DNA of 7,416 nucleotides from CAMDMI01 sp036759185. Its GTDB lineage: Bacteria; Bacteroidota; Bacteroidia; Cytophagales; Flexibacteraceae. The position numbers and the translations under genes were made by a program. A model generated the notes under the pieces. That model was given only the letters and a program-made list of their open reading frames with translations, was not told where the DNA came from and searched no databases. Location of the stretch: contig DAIOVD010000200.1 in assembly GCA_036759185.1 (NCBI GenBank), positions 1 through 7,416 on the forward strand, read 5' to 3'. Below, in pieces: positions 1 through 6,032 of the stretch; within the stretch, counting starts at the first letter, position 1; every line of letters starts with the position of its first letter.

Positions 1-540
1 ACTTCCCAGACATTCAATCCATCATACGGCTACTTGTGGTGGCTGAATGGTAAATCGTCCTTTATGGCACCGACGAGTCAGTTTGTTTTTCCCGGATCGT
101 ATGCTCCTGAGGCCCCAGCCGATATGTTTGCCGCCATTGGAAAAAATGGTCAGATCATTTGCGTAGTGCCTTCGAAAAAGCTGGTGGTGGTCCGGATGGG
201 AAATGCCTCCAGCATTCTGGAAGTTCCCTTTCTGTTGTGCAATGAAATCTGGAAACGTCTCAACCCGGTGATTTGCGAACCAACCCAAACGGAAACCACT
301 GGACTCCGTCCGGAAATCAAACTGTTTCCGAATCCGGCGACTGAAGAACTGATGGTTTCGGGATTACCTTCAACCGCATCTGTTTTGGAAATCCGGGATG
401 TGCAGGGTAAAATCGTATTTCAACTAAGCGGTGTATTTACAGACGGGTTCCGGATCGAAACTGGGAACTGGCCATCCGGATTATATGTGCTTCGCATTTC
501 AGAAGGTGAGCACATTAGGACTTTTCGGTTTGTAAAATAG
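1..540 (+). CDS. Secreted serine hydrolase (beta-lactamase/PBP-like), C-terminal part with type IX sorting domain
   Basis: The 5' end lies outside the window, and the frame is open from base 1. The first ~85 codons match the C-terminal end of class C beta-lactamase/penicillin-binding-protein-like hydrolases. Visible signs are the YGYLWWLNG segment, then FAAIGKNGQ, where GxxGQ occupies the third active-site motif region, then the VVPSKKLVVVR strand. The SxxK and YxN motifs would be upstream, so catalytic competence cannot be judged. A linker (about 270-315) leads to a type A T9SS sorting domain from about 319, with KLFPNPA, a DVQGK turn, a WPSGLYVLRI strand and the basic end FRFVK. Such domains direct Por secretion across the outer membrane and are then removed. 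The substrate is unknown; esterase, peptidase or amidase are all possible. It converges on the lipoprotein gene 24 bp downstream. Family and sorting domain are confident; specificity is not. Confidence 0.88.
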   Translation, partial: TSQTFNPSYGYLWWLNGKSSFMAPTSQFVFPGSYAPEAPADMFAAIGKNGQIICVVPSKKLVVVRMGNASSILEVPFLLCNEIWKRLNPVICEPTQTETTGLRPEIKLFPNPATEELMVSGLPSTASVLEIRDVQGKIVFQLSGVFTDGFRIETGNWPSGLYVLRISEGEHIRTFRFVK

Positions 541-564
541 TGAATGCTGACGGAAGAAAACAGG

Positions 565-1290
565 CTATAATTCCTTTAACAATTTCTCCACGATCTCGAG
601 GGACAAAATCCGGTTTGTCCGTTTAAAACGATCCATATAATTCCACACAAATTTCTTTGTCGACCATCGCAGATTTCCATAGGGCAGTTCTTTCTTATAT
701 GCCTCGACAGTGCCTTCCTTCACCATCCCACTATCATTGGACACTTTGTATCGGACGACCAATTTTTGGTCCAATGGTTGGATGTAAACATTCGAAGATG
801 AAATCGCTGCAACTAAAGCAAATATTGCCGTTGTAGATTGGCTGTAAACAAAACTGCTGGGCACTTTTTCCACTGCTATTTCCAGTTTCTGGCCATTGAG
901 CTTTTCCTGTAGGTTTAAAGAATCGGCAAAAAAGGAAAAATGATCACGAAACGTTTCGCCTGTTAGTGCTGGACTTATATCACATTTGATGGTTACGTTT
1001 GAGTACCAAACGATAATGGCTGGAACGAAAATGGATTTCAGTTTGGTGGAGACCACCGGGGCATTCAAGTGAGGCAGCCTGGAAAAATCAAACGTCGTGT
1101 TAATAGGATTTTCATACAAAACGGTGTTGTCTGTGTCTATTTTTGTCTGAACCAATCTTGTAAATTTCGTTGGCCCAATGCAGCCCATCATAGAGGAAGA
1201 GACCAATACAATGAGCAAAACCAACTTCACTATATAAATTGATCTGATAACTGAAACAGAATTTTGGGATTGATATTCTGTGTGTGTCAT
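565..1290 (-). CDS. Predicted lipoprotein of unknown function
   Basis: This 241-residue protein belongs to no family I recognise. A hydrophobic segment at about residues 18-31 (IYIVKLVLLIVLV) is followed by SSSMMGC, which reads as a type II signal peptide with lipidated Cys37. The lipobox is imperfect, with Met at -3 and -2. The n-region is long (about 16 residues), so the true start may lie further in, but no better ATG precedes the hydrophobic stretch. The mature part is soluble-looking with beta-prone segments and a basic, aromatic C-terminal region (LRWSTKKFVWNYMDRFKRTNR). There is one moderately hydrophobic stretch, FALVAAISSSNVYI, at about residues 157-170. It lies downstream of the transglutaminase-like gene on the same strand, 108 bp apart, which is wide for a tight operon. 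No clear ribosome-binding site precedes the ATG, as is usual in Bacteroidota. Periplasmic or outer-membrane location is inferred only from the signal. Confidence 0.75.
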   Translation of the reverse strand: MTHTEYQSQNSVSVIRSIYIVKLVLLIVLVSSSMMGCIGPTKFTRLVQTKIDTDNTVLYENPINTTFDFSRLPHLNAPVVSTKLKSIFVPAIIVWYSNVTIKCDISPALTGETFRDHFSFFADSLNLQEKLNGQKLEIAVEKVPSSFVYSQSTTAIFALVAAISSSNVYIQPLDQKLVVRYKVSNDSGMVKEGTVEAYKKELPYGNLRWSTKKFVWNYMDRFKRTNRILSLEIVEKLLKEL

Positions 1291-1398
1291 GGAAATAAGC
1301 TTTTGATTTCGGTTTGTAAATTGAAACCAAAAGAAAGATTCCTCAATGAAAATTCCAATTCATCTGAAAGGAGCCTTGTGAGTTGATCAAATAGAATA

Positions 1399-2016
1399 TT
1401 AATAACCGCACGATCGATTCTGAACCGACAAGTCCTCAATACACTGTTCCCGAATGGACCATATTTCGTCCGGAGAAAAAGGGAGTTTTGATTCTGTAAG
1501 CCAGCGTTTCAAATATTCTCTGTGCCAGGAGATTTTGAATGATGCTATTTGGTTGGGTTGTATTACCATTTCCTCCAGCAGGTCATGCACGAAATCATTG
1601 GGTGAAGAGGAAGCCGAGGTAAGGTCAATAATTTGACTATCCCTTTTGAGGTAGCAGTGCGCTTCAGGAATGTATTCCAGGCCATTACTGGCTAATGTTC
1701 GGGCCACTTTGGGCGTATTGCCTGCATGCATCCGAAAGATCCCAAGGAACAGTTTTAAGTCGGTTACCTGTTGCTCCACTGTGAGCTGTTTGATCAGGGC
1801 ATGTTTCGTACTGCAGGTTCCGCATCCGTCGGCAAAAACAGTGAGCAGGTTATGCTTATCGGGATTCCGTCCGTATGGAAGCTGCTTCATCCATACCATT
1901 GCCTGCCCAAGGTCTGTGATGCCTCTGTCCAGAAAAGCCTGAGAGACCGGTCCTTTTGGTAAAATGTTGACCCGAAACAGATCTTTGAATAAATGCGGGT
2001 TGGAAAGAATGGCCAT
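1399..2016 (-). CDS. Hypothetical protein with transglutaminase-like Cys/His/Asp arrangement
   Basis: This is a 205-residue cytosolic-looking protein without a signal peptide. The central segment FADGCGTCSTKHALIKQL (residues 61-78) resembles the nucleophile helix of transglutaminase-like cysteine proteins, where Cys precedes a helix with KHALL. Cys68 is the candidate nucleophile. His120 in PEAHCYL and Asp131 in IIDLT follow in the order and rough spacing of a Cys-His-Asp triad. Cys65 and Cys121 are extra cysteines beside two of these residues. The fold call rests on motif similarity only; activity (protease, amidase, transferase or none) is unknown. The ATG at 2016 fits the first conserved-looking residues. 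Its upstream region is the palindrome array shared with the divergent XRE gene, so the two may be regulated together. Existence of the gene is confident; function is weak. Confidence 0.72.
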   Translation of the reverse strand: MAILSNPHLFKDLFRVNILPKGPVSQAFLDRGITDLGQAMVWMKQLPYGRNPDKHNLLTVFADGCGTCSTKHALIKQLTVEQQVTDLKLFLGIFRMHAGNTPKVARTLASNGLEYIPEAHCYLKRDSQIIDLTSASSSPNDFVHDLLEEMVIQPNQIASFKISWHREYLKRWLTESKLPFSPDEIWSIREQCIEDLSVQNRSCGY

Positions 2017-2083
2017 ATGAAAACGGAGAGTCGTGCAATCAAATAAAAGGTTGCCGACAAAAAATGAAAAAACAAAGCATTAG

Positions 2084-2095
2084 AAATTGTGGCAG
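2084..2095 (+). repeat. Array unit 0: half palindrome
   Basis: GAAATTGTGGCAG-type half site (GTGGCAG at 2089-2095). It matches the right half of unit 2, 77 bp further on, which is two 38-bp periods plus one base. The left CCAC arm is not recognisable, so this is probably a decayed unit. Confidence 0.45.
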
Positions 2096-2113
2096 TTAAA
2101 ATTTTAAAAATAT

Positions 2114-2135
2114 ATTGCCACAAAACTGTGGCAAT
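2114..2135. repeat. Array unit 1: perfect 9-bp inverted repeat
   Basis: The arms ATTGCCACA (2114-2122) and TGTGGCAAT (2127-2135) are perfectly complementary around a 4-base centre, AAAC. The centre lies at 2124.5. Read on the minus strand its core is CCACAGTTTTGTGG, resembling units 2 and 3. Confidence 0.75.
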
Positions 2136-2148
2136 TAAAAAACATAAA

Positions 2149-2176
2149 TTTTCTGCCACGGAATTGTGGCAGAAAA
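2149..2176. repeat. Array unit 2: perfect 11-bp inverted repeat
   Basis: The arms TTTTCTGCCAC... reduce to 2149-2159 and 2166-2176 with no mismatch, around a 6-base centre GGAATT. The centre is at 2162.5, 38 bp from unit 1. The GTG at 2166, which opens a longer reading frame into the XRE gene, is part of the right arm. Confidence 0.75.
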
Positions 2177-2192
2177 ACCCAAAATAAATCTA

Positions 2193-2208
2193 GCCACAAA
2201 TCCGTGGT
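2193..2208. repeat. Array unit 3: shorter inverted repeat
   Basis: GCCAC at 2193-2197 faces GTGG at 2204-2207 around AAATCC; the outer pair is a G/T mismatch. The centre is at 2200.5, again 38 bp from its neighbour. Read on the minus strand the core is CCACGGATTTGTGG, one base different from unit 2 on the plus strand. Confidence 0.65.
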
Positions 2209-2229
2209 ACATAAAAATCGTAAAAAAAA

Positions 2230-2249
2230 TTGCAACAAATTTCACCGCT
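2230..2249. repeat. Array unit 4: degenerate copy
   Basis: TTGCAACAAAT resembles the left half of units 1 and 3 (GCCACAAA), starting 39 rather than 38 bp after the start of unit 3. The right arm is not complementary. It may be a decayed unit or chance in an A-rich stretch. Confidence 0.3.
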
Positions 2250-2267
2250 GAAAAAAACGCACTAAAA

Positions 2268-2786
2268 ATGAAATCCAGTATCGCCCTGGCCCGCCAGTCC
2301 ATTGGCATATCACAAATCGAAATGGCCCGACTACTGGGCATTTCCCGGTCCTTATATTCCATGATCGAAATGGGAACACGGAATATCCCCGTTGAATCAC
2401 TTCTACAGATGAATGCGCTTATGCACCTGATCGAACAGAACGGAACGGTCCTTCCCATACCCGAACCTACAGATGACGAGAAAAAACAGATAGACCAGAA
2501 ACTGCTGAATGATTACCAGTATGAGTTGAATCAACTTGATAAGCAGGTAGACAAGGCAAAAAAGAAAAGAGAAAAACAAGCCCGCAAAGCGCAAGTCCTC
2601 CAAAACATGGATCCTGCCACTATAGAAAATCCCAAACGCACCCGCCTTTGGAAGGAGCTTCATGAAATCGGAATTCCCGAAGATCCCAAACCGGCCGAAC
2701 ACTGGCAGGAACAAAGAAAGAGGCAACTGCAAAGAGCTGGTCTGGTGTATATCATTGAGCAACTTGGACAGGATTTGGGCTCTTGA
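2268..2786 (+). CDS. XRE-family HTH transcriptional regulator with charged coiled-coil tail
   Basis: The protein has 172 residues from the ATG at 2268. Residues about 5-48 form an XRE/Cro-type helix-turn-helix: the segment IGISQIEMARLLGISRSLYSMIEMGTRNIP has the typical Q-x-x-(M/L)-A and S-x-x-E-x-G-x-R pattern. Residues about 66-115 are rich in Lys, Glu, Gln and Arg and look like a coiled coil (LDKQVDKAKKKREKQARK), and a short helical C-terminus follows. I know no ligand-binding or protease domain for the tail; dimer or higher assembly is plausible. An in-frame GTG at 2166 would add 34 residues, but that codon sits in a palindrome arm and the added sequence is A-rich leader DNA, so I prefer the ATG. 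The gene is preceded by the 38-bp-period palindrome array, a natural candidate for its own operators. It converges on the AAA ATPase gene 19 bp downstream. Confidence 0.85.
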   Translation: MKSSIALARQSIGISQIEMARLLGISRSLYSMIEMGTRNIPVESLLQMNALMHLIEQNGTVLPIPEPTDDEKKQIDQKLLNDYQYELNQLDKQVDKAKKKREKQARKAQVLQNMDPATIENPKRTRLWKELHEIGIPEDPKPAEHWQEQRKRQLQRAGLVYIIEQLGQDLGS

Positions 2787-2805
2787 TTAAACATAAACCC
2801 TGACC

Positions 2806-3963
2806 CTACCCAATAATCTCTCCCAGAAATTCTTTGAGGCCAATTACCACAACTCCGTCGCGGATCGGATAGGGATCGCCAGTTGGAACAATGACAAAGT
2901 TTCGCTTTGTCTGCAGATCCGAAATGGTTTCAAAAAAACCCTTTGACACGGCAGGTTGCAAACTGTACTTGATCTCAATCGCTATTTCCGGCGCACCATT
3001 TGAGGACAAAACCAGATCACACTCGGCACCATTATGAGTACGGTAATAATTCAGGTCGCACCGTTGGCCAAGAGCCAGATGAATCTGCTCGATCACATAT
3101 CCTTCCCAGGAAGCACCAATTCTGCCATCTCCATGCAACGAATCGAAATCCTGTATATGAATCAACTGATGCAAAATACCAGAATCCCGAATGTAAATTT
3201 TCGGTGAACGAACCAGCCTTTTGAGGAAGTTCCCTTCCAACGGCTGAAGTTCATGAACCAGAAATGCTTCCTTCAAAAAAAACAGATACCGGTTGATGGT
3301 GTTCGCCGTTAAACCCATAACCGATGCGATCCGACTTGCGTTCCAGATTTGTCCGTGGTAGGATGCCAATATCCTCCAAAACCGGTCAATCAGCAATGGG
3401 CTCACTTTCAAACCAAGATCCGGTAGATCACGGCTGGTGTAGTTGCGTATATAGGAATTGAGCCAACGCCGGCTTGTCTCCGGTTTTCCGGCCAACAAAG
3501 AACCTGGATATCCACCCCGAAACCAATGATCGGACATTGATTTTTCTTCTTGAATTTCTCGTAGAGAAAAGGGAGAAAGCTCGAAATAATATATCCGACC
3601 GGTCAGCGATTCTGCTGATTGCTGCAAAAGGCTGGGTGAAGCGGACCCCAGAATAAGGAACCGTCCGTTTGTGCGCTTTTGATCCACCAATGCCCGAATT
3701 AAAGCAAATAAGTTTGGGGCGTGGTGGATTTCGTCGATGATGATCAGTTTGTCTTCATGTGACTTTAAAAACAGCTCGGCATTTTTCAGCTTGGCCAGAT
3801 CACTGCTCAGCTCAAGATCCAGATAAATGGACGTCAGACCTCTCACTTCGGCGGCATGCCGGGCCAGGGTCGTTTTACCACATTGCCTGGGACCAATGAG
3901 AGCGACAACCGGAAACTCGTCCAGTACTTCGACCATTTCCGCAAAAATATTCCGGATAATCAT
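2806..3963 (-). CDS. AAA_14/DUF4143 family ATPase
   Basis: From the ATG at 3963 the protein has 385 residues, the usual size of this archaeal/bacterial ATPase family. The residue numbers here count from an alternative ATG at 4005, which would add 14. The Walker A motif is GPRQCGKT (38-45), Walker B is LIIIDE (87-92), and FLILGSAS (116-123) is the sensor-like strand. The C-terminal DUF4143 part contains a winged-helix-like segment (about 220-260) and a PD-(D/E)xK-like stretch: Glu328, Asp330 and the strand EIAIEIK ending at Lys346. The family is widespread, often of foreign origin, and its biological role is unclear; any nuclease activity is inference. I favour the 3963 start because relatives begin close to the MIIRNIF segment, and because a promoter-like element lies between the two ATGs. 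The gene stands alone on its strand, convergent with the XRE gene. Confidence 0.9.
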   Translation of the reverse strand: MIIRNIFAEMVEVLDEFPVVALIGPRQCGKTTLARHAAEVRGLTSIYLDLELSSDLAKLKNAELFLKSHEDKLIIIDEIHHAPNLFALIRALVDQKRTNGRFLILGSASPSLLQQSAESLTGRIYYFELSPFSLREIQEEKSMSDHWFRGGYPGSLLAGKPETSRRWLNSYIRNYTSRDLPDLGLKVSPLLIDRFWRILASYHGQIWNASRIASVMGLTANTINRYLFFLKEAFLVHELQPLEGNFLKRLVRSPKIYIRDSGILHQLIHIQDFDSLHGDGRIGASWEGYVIEQIHLALGQRCDLNYYRTHNGAECDLVLSSNGAPEIAIEIKYSLQPAVSKGFFETISDLQTKRNFVIVPTGDPYPIRDGVVVIGLKEFLGEIIG

Positions 3964-3967
3964 GGTA

Positions 3968-3999
3968 CAATTATAACACTCATCCATGAAATTCCGCAA
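3968..3999 (-). promoter_or_regulatory. Possible Bacteroidota-type promoter for the AAA ATPase gene
   Basis: On the minus strand TTG (3999-3997) and TATAATTG (3975-3968) are separated by 21 bases. This fits the Bacteroidota pattern TTG-N(17-23)-TAnnTTTG with one mismatch. The box ends four bases before the ATG at 3963, so transcription would start at or near the start codon. That would make the message nearly leaderless and exclude the start at 4005. It could be chance. Confidence 0.25.
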
Positions 4000-4102
4000 T
4001 CTCATTTCGGATTTTCATGGATCAAAAAAATAATAATCACACTTAAATATCTTTTTATCAATATTTTAAATAAAATCGACCGATAGCAACCCAAAAATAT
4101 TA

Positions 4103-4143
4103 TTTCCACCAGTTTCAATTCCGGATTCTCCAATTTCCACCAG
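4103..4143 (+). repeat. Pair of 11-bp direct repeats upstream of the MBOAT gene
   Basis: ATTTCCACCAG occurs at 4102-4112 and again at 4133-4143, 31 bp apart (about three helical turns), ending 31 bases before the MBOAT ATG. The flanking 4006-4101 is AT-rich and should hold the divergent promoters, but I see no clear -33/-7 pair there. A regulatory role for the repeats is a guess. Confidence 0.3.
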
Positions 4144-4174
4144 CTGATTTCCTCATTCCTCTTTTCTTTGCGGC

Positions 4175-5542
4175 ATGCTATTCAATTCGGCAGAATACCT
4201 GTTTCTCTTTCTGCCCTTCTGCATCCTGCTTCACTATTATCTCCGGTCGCATCTCAGCCAGATGCTGGGGTTGATTGTCACCAGCCTGTATTTCTACATG
4301 GTGGCATATCCGGCTTACATTCTGGTTTTGCTTGGGTTGATTGCCGTCGATTTTGCAGGTGGAATCCTGATTGATAAAAGTGAAGGTCGTTCCAGAAGAA
4401 ACTCGCTCATCGGGGCACTTGTCCTCAACGTGGCGCTTCTGGCCAGTTTCAAATACTACAATTTCTTTGCCGACAACCTCAATCTTCTGGGATCACATCT
4501 GCCCAAACACAGCTGGATGCTGCCAGTCGGATTGTCGTTTCATACGTTTCAAAGTATGTCCTACCTCATCGAAGTGTACCGGAAGGCATATCCCAGCGAA
4601 CGGAATTTGATGCGATACAGTCTGTTCGTGCTCTTTTTCCCTCAAATGGTAGCCGGCCCGATTGAGCGCCCTCAAAATATTCTTCCACAGTTTAACAAGT
4701 TCCCGGCCTTTCAATGGGAGAACCTGAAACAAGGGCTTTTTATGCTGGCAAGGGGACTTTTCATGAAGGTGGCCGTTGCCGACCGCTTAACGTTGCTGGT
4801 GGATCCTGTCTTTCAGGAGCCTGAACAATCGGGGGCACTGCTCTGTATGAGTGCCGTCCTTTTCTTCGGATTTCAGATTTATGCGGATTTCTCAGGCTAT
4901 AGTCAGATGGCATTGGGTGCTGCCCGTATGCTGGGAATCGACCTGATGGTTAATTTTAAGCAACCTTATCTGTCTACTTCACTTGGCGATTTCTGGCGAA
5001 ACTGGCATATCTCGCTCAGCACCTGGTTCCGCGACTACATCTATTTTCCATTGGGCGGAAGTCGCGAAGGAACCTGGAAAACCGTTCGGAATGTGCTGAT
5101 CATTTTTTCACTCAGCGGACTCTGGCACGGTGCCGGCTGGAATTATATCCTTTGGGGTTTTCTACACGGACTTGGGCTCAGCCTGGAAACGATTTTCTCC
5201 CGCCAATCTATCTTCGCTGTTCCTATCTGGCTCAAATGGCTGCGCACGCAGGTCTGGGTTTTCTTCTGCTGGATCTTTTTCCGGGCCCATTCCAGCACCG
5301 AAGCCTGGGCGGTAATCAAAGGAACCTGGGGCAGCTTCTCCACAGACGGAACCGTCAATCTTTCCCAATCTGAAATGATTTACGGTTACGCACTGGCCAT
5401 TTTGATCCTCCTTTCTGAAAAATTCAAATGGCAGGAAACCGCCTTTGCAGGGACGGGCTGGTTCTCCATTGCCGTCCTTTTTATCCTGGCCTACTTTCTG
5501 GGAAATTTCAACGCCACCACTTTCATCTACTTCCAGTTTTGA
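4175..5542 (+). CDS. MBOAT-family membrane O-acyltransferase (AlgI-like)
   Basis: This 455-residue polytopic inner-membrane protein belongs to the MBOAT family that includes AlgI and DltB. It starts MLFNSAEYLFLFLP, the usual opening of these proteins. Signature segments are PQMVAGPIERP (156-166), QIYADFSGYSQMALG (about 235-249), the cytoplasmic FWRNWHISLSTWFRDYIYFPLGG beginning at residue 273, and SGLWHGAGWNYILWG containing the invariant catalytic-channel His318. The C-terminus FNATTFIYFQF is typical of Bacteroidota members. Known family members take an acyl group, usually acetyl, from a cytoplasmic donor and pass it across the membrane to a periplasmic partner that modifies an exported polysaccharide. 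The next gene, which overlaps its stop codon, is such a partner. The acceptor polymer cannot be told from this window, since no polysaccharide synthesis genes are present. Confidence 0.93.
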   Translation: MLFNSAEYLFLFLPFCILLHYYLRSHLSQMLGLIVTSLYFYMVAYPAYILVLLGLIAVDFAGGILIDKSEGRSRRNSLIGALVLNVALLASFKYYNFFADNLNLLGSHLPKHSWMLPVGLSFHTFQSMSYLIEVYRKAYPSERNLMRYSLFVLFFPQMVAGPIERPQNILPQFNKFPAFQWENLKQGLFMLARGLFMKVAVADRLTLLVDPVFQEPEQSGALLCMSAVLFFGFQIYADFSGYSQMALGAARMLGIDLMVNFKQPYLSTSLGDFWRNWHISLSTWFRDYIYFPLGGSREGTWKTVRNVLIIFSLSGLWHGAGWNYILWGFLHGLGLSLETIFSRQSIFAVPIWLKWLRTQVWVFFCWIFFRAHSSTEAWAVIKGTWGSFSTDGTVNLSQSEMIYGYALAILILLSEKFKWQETAFAGTGWFSIAVLFILAYFLGNFNATTFIYFQF

Positions 5543-6032
5543 AACGATTCCTTCATTTGATTGCCTTGTTGACGGTTTCGGCTGCGTATTTGATCGTGAA
5601 GTCACCGGATGCGATCGTTTGGATTCGTCCCTATTGGTTCGATCTTTACCAGCTGGGCGATCTGTATCGCTACAGTTATCTGGCCGAATACAAAGACACC
5701 GCCGTGCATTCTTCTCCCCTTCCTGTGATGAAGGAAAAACAGAAACTGAGTCTGTNNNNNNNNNNNNNNNNNNNNNNNNNNNNNNNNNNNNNNNNNNNNN
5801 NNNNNNNNNNNNNNNNNNNNNNNNNNNNNNNNNNNNNNNNNNNNNNNNNNNNNNNGAATCGGACGTATCCGGATTGGGAGTTGTTTCAGTTTATGCGAAA
5901 TTTCAGTTTGGGAAAGAATCCCTTTTCCGAAAGGGCGATTCGCACTGGAATCTGGCCGGGGAAAAGATCTGGCTTTCTACCCTGAATCAGAAACTGGAAT
6001 CCATCTCATCACAAATGCCTGAAAACAAATAA
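5539..6032 (+). CDS. SGNH-hydrolase-like acetyltransferase partner of the MBOAT protein (interrupted by assembly gap)
   Basis: Only the two ends are visible. The N-terminal 72 codons (5539-5755) start at a TTG overlapping the MBOAT stop (TTGA). They encode a membrane anchor (residues about 4-18, FLHLIALLTVSAAYL), then WFDLYQLGDLYRYSYL. After the 100 N, the last 58 codons (5856-6029) contain GVVSVYAKFQ and then GDSHWNLAGEKIW. There Asp (5937-5939) and His (5943-5945) form the DxxH of SGNH/AlgX/AlgJ-like enzymes, which provides two residues of the Ser-His-Asp triad. The serine GDS block and oxyanion residues must lie in the gap. The two ends are in different frames across the written gap. I take this as a placeholder artefact, not a frameshift; a true gap length of 2 modulo 3 would join them. 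The likely role is periplasmic transfer of the acyl group delivered by the MBOAT protein. Confidence 0.75.
5756..5855. other. Assembly gap of exactly 100 N
   Basis: One hundred consecutive N fall inside the SGNH-like gene. This length is the conventional placeholder for a scaffold join of unknown size, so the real missing sequence is probably of different length. Comparison with the usual 300-400 residues of AlgJ/AlgX-like proteins suggests several hundred bases are missing. Confidence 0.95.

Larger units (their letters stand above)
2017..2267. promoter_or_regulatory. Divergent intergenic region with tandem palindrome array (candidate multi-site operator/leader)
   Basis: This very A/T-rich spacer separates the start of the minus-strand transglutaminase-like gene from the ATG of the plus-strand XRE gene. 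It holds three clear palindromes built on CCAC-N6-GTGG, centred at 2124.5, 2162.5 and 2200.5, exactly 38 bp apart. A half copy lies upstream (GTGGCAG at 2089-2095) and a decayed copy downstream (from 2230, off the period by one base). The spacer inside the palindromes is also similar: read on alternating strands, units 1, 2 and 3 give CCACAGTTTTGTGG, CCACGGAATTGTGG and CCACGGATTTGTGG. Both divergent promoters must lie here, but I cannot place a convincing Bacteroidota -33/-7 pair. Autoregulation by the adjacent XRE protein is the simplest reading and is inference. Folding as serial hairpins in the XRE mRNA leader is an alternative. Confidence 0.6.

Noticed and set aside
22..288. Antisense gene opposite the serine hydrolase
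   Set aside because: It is a mirror frame of a recognised coding sequence with no family resemblance.
1112..1330. Minus-strand small gene overlapping the lipoprotein start
   Set aside because: It overlaps the lipoprotein signal region in another frame and has no recognisable features.
2084..2249. CRISPR array
   Set aside because: The period of 38 bp is far too short for repeat plus spacer, the sequence between palindromes is A-rich and not spacer-like, and no cas genes are present.
2084..2249. Rho-independent terminators
   Set aside because: Palindromes lie upstream of both divergent genes rather than behind any gene, and three in series with fixed spacing is not terminator-like.
5428..5985. 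Continuous reading frame through the N run ending at 5985
   Set aside because: It only exists because the gap is written as 100 bases. Downstream of the gap it lacks the DSHWN motif, which lies in another frame ending at 6032.
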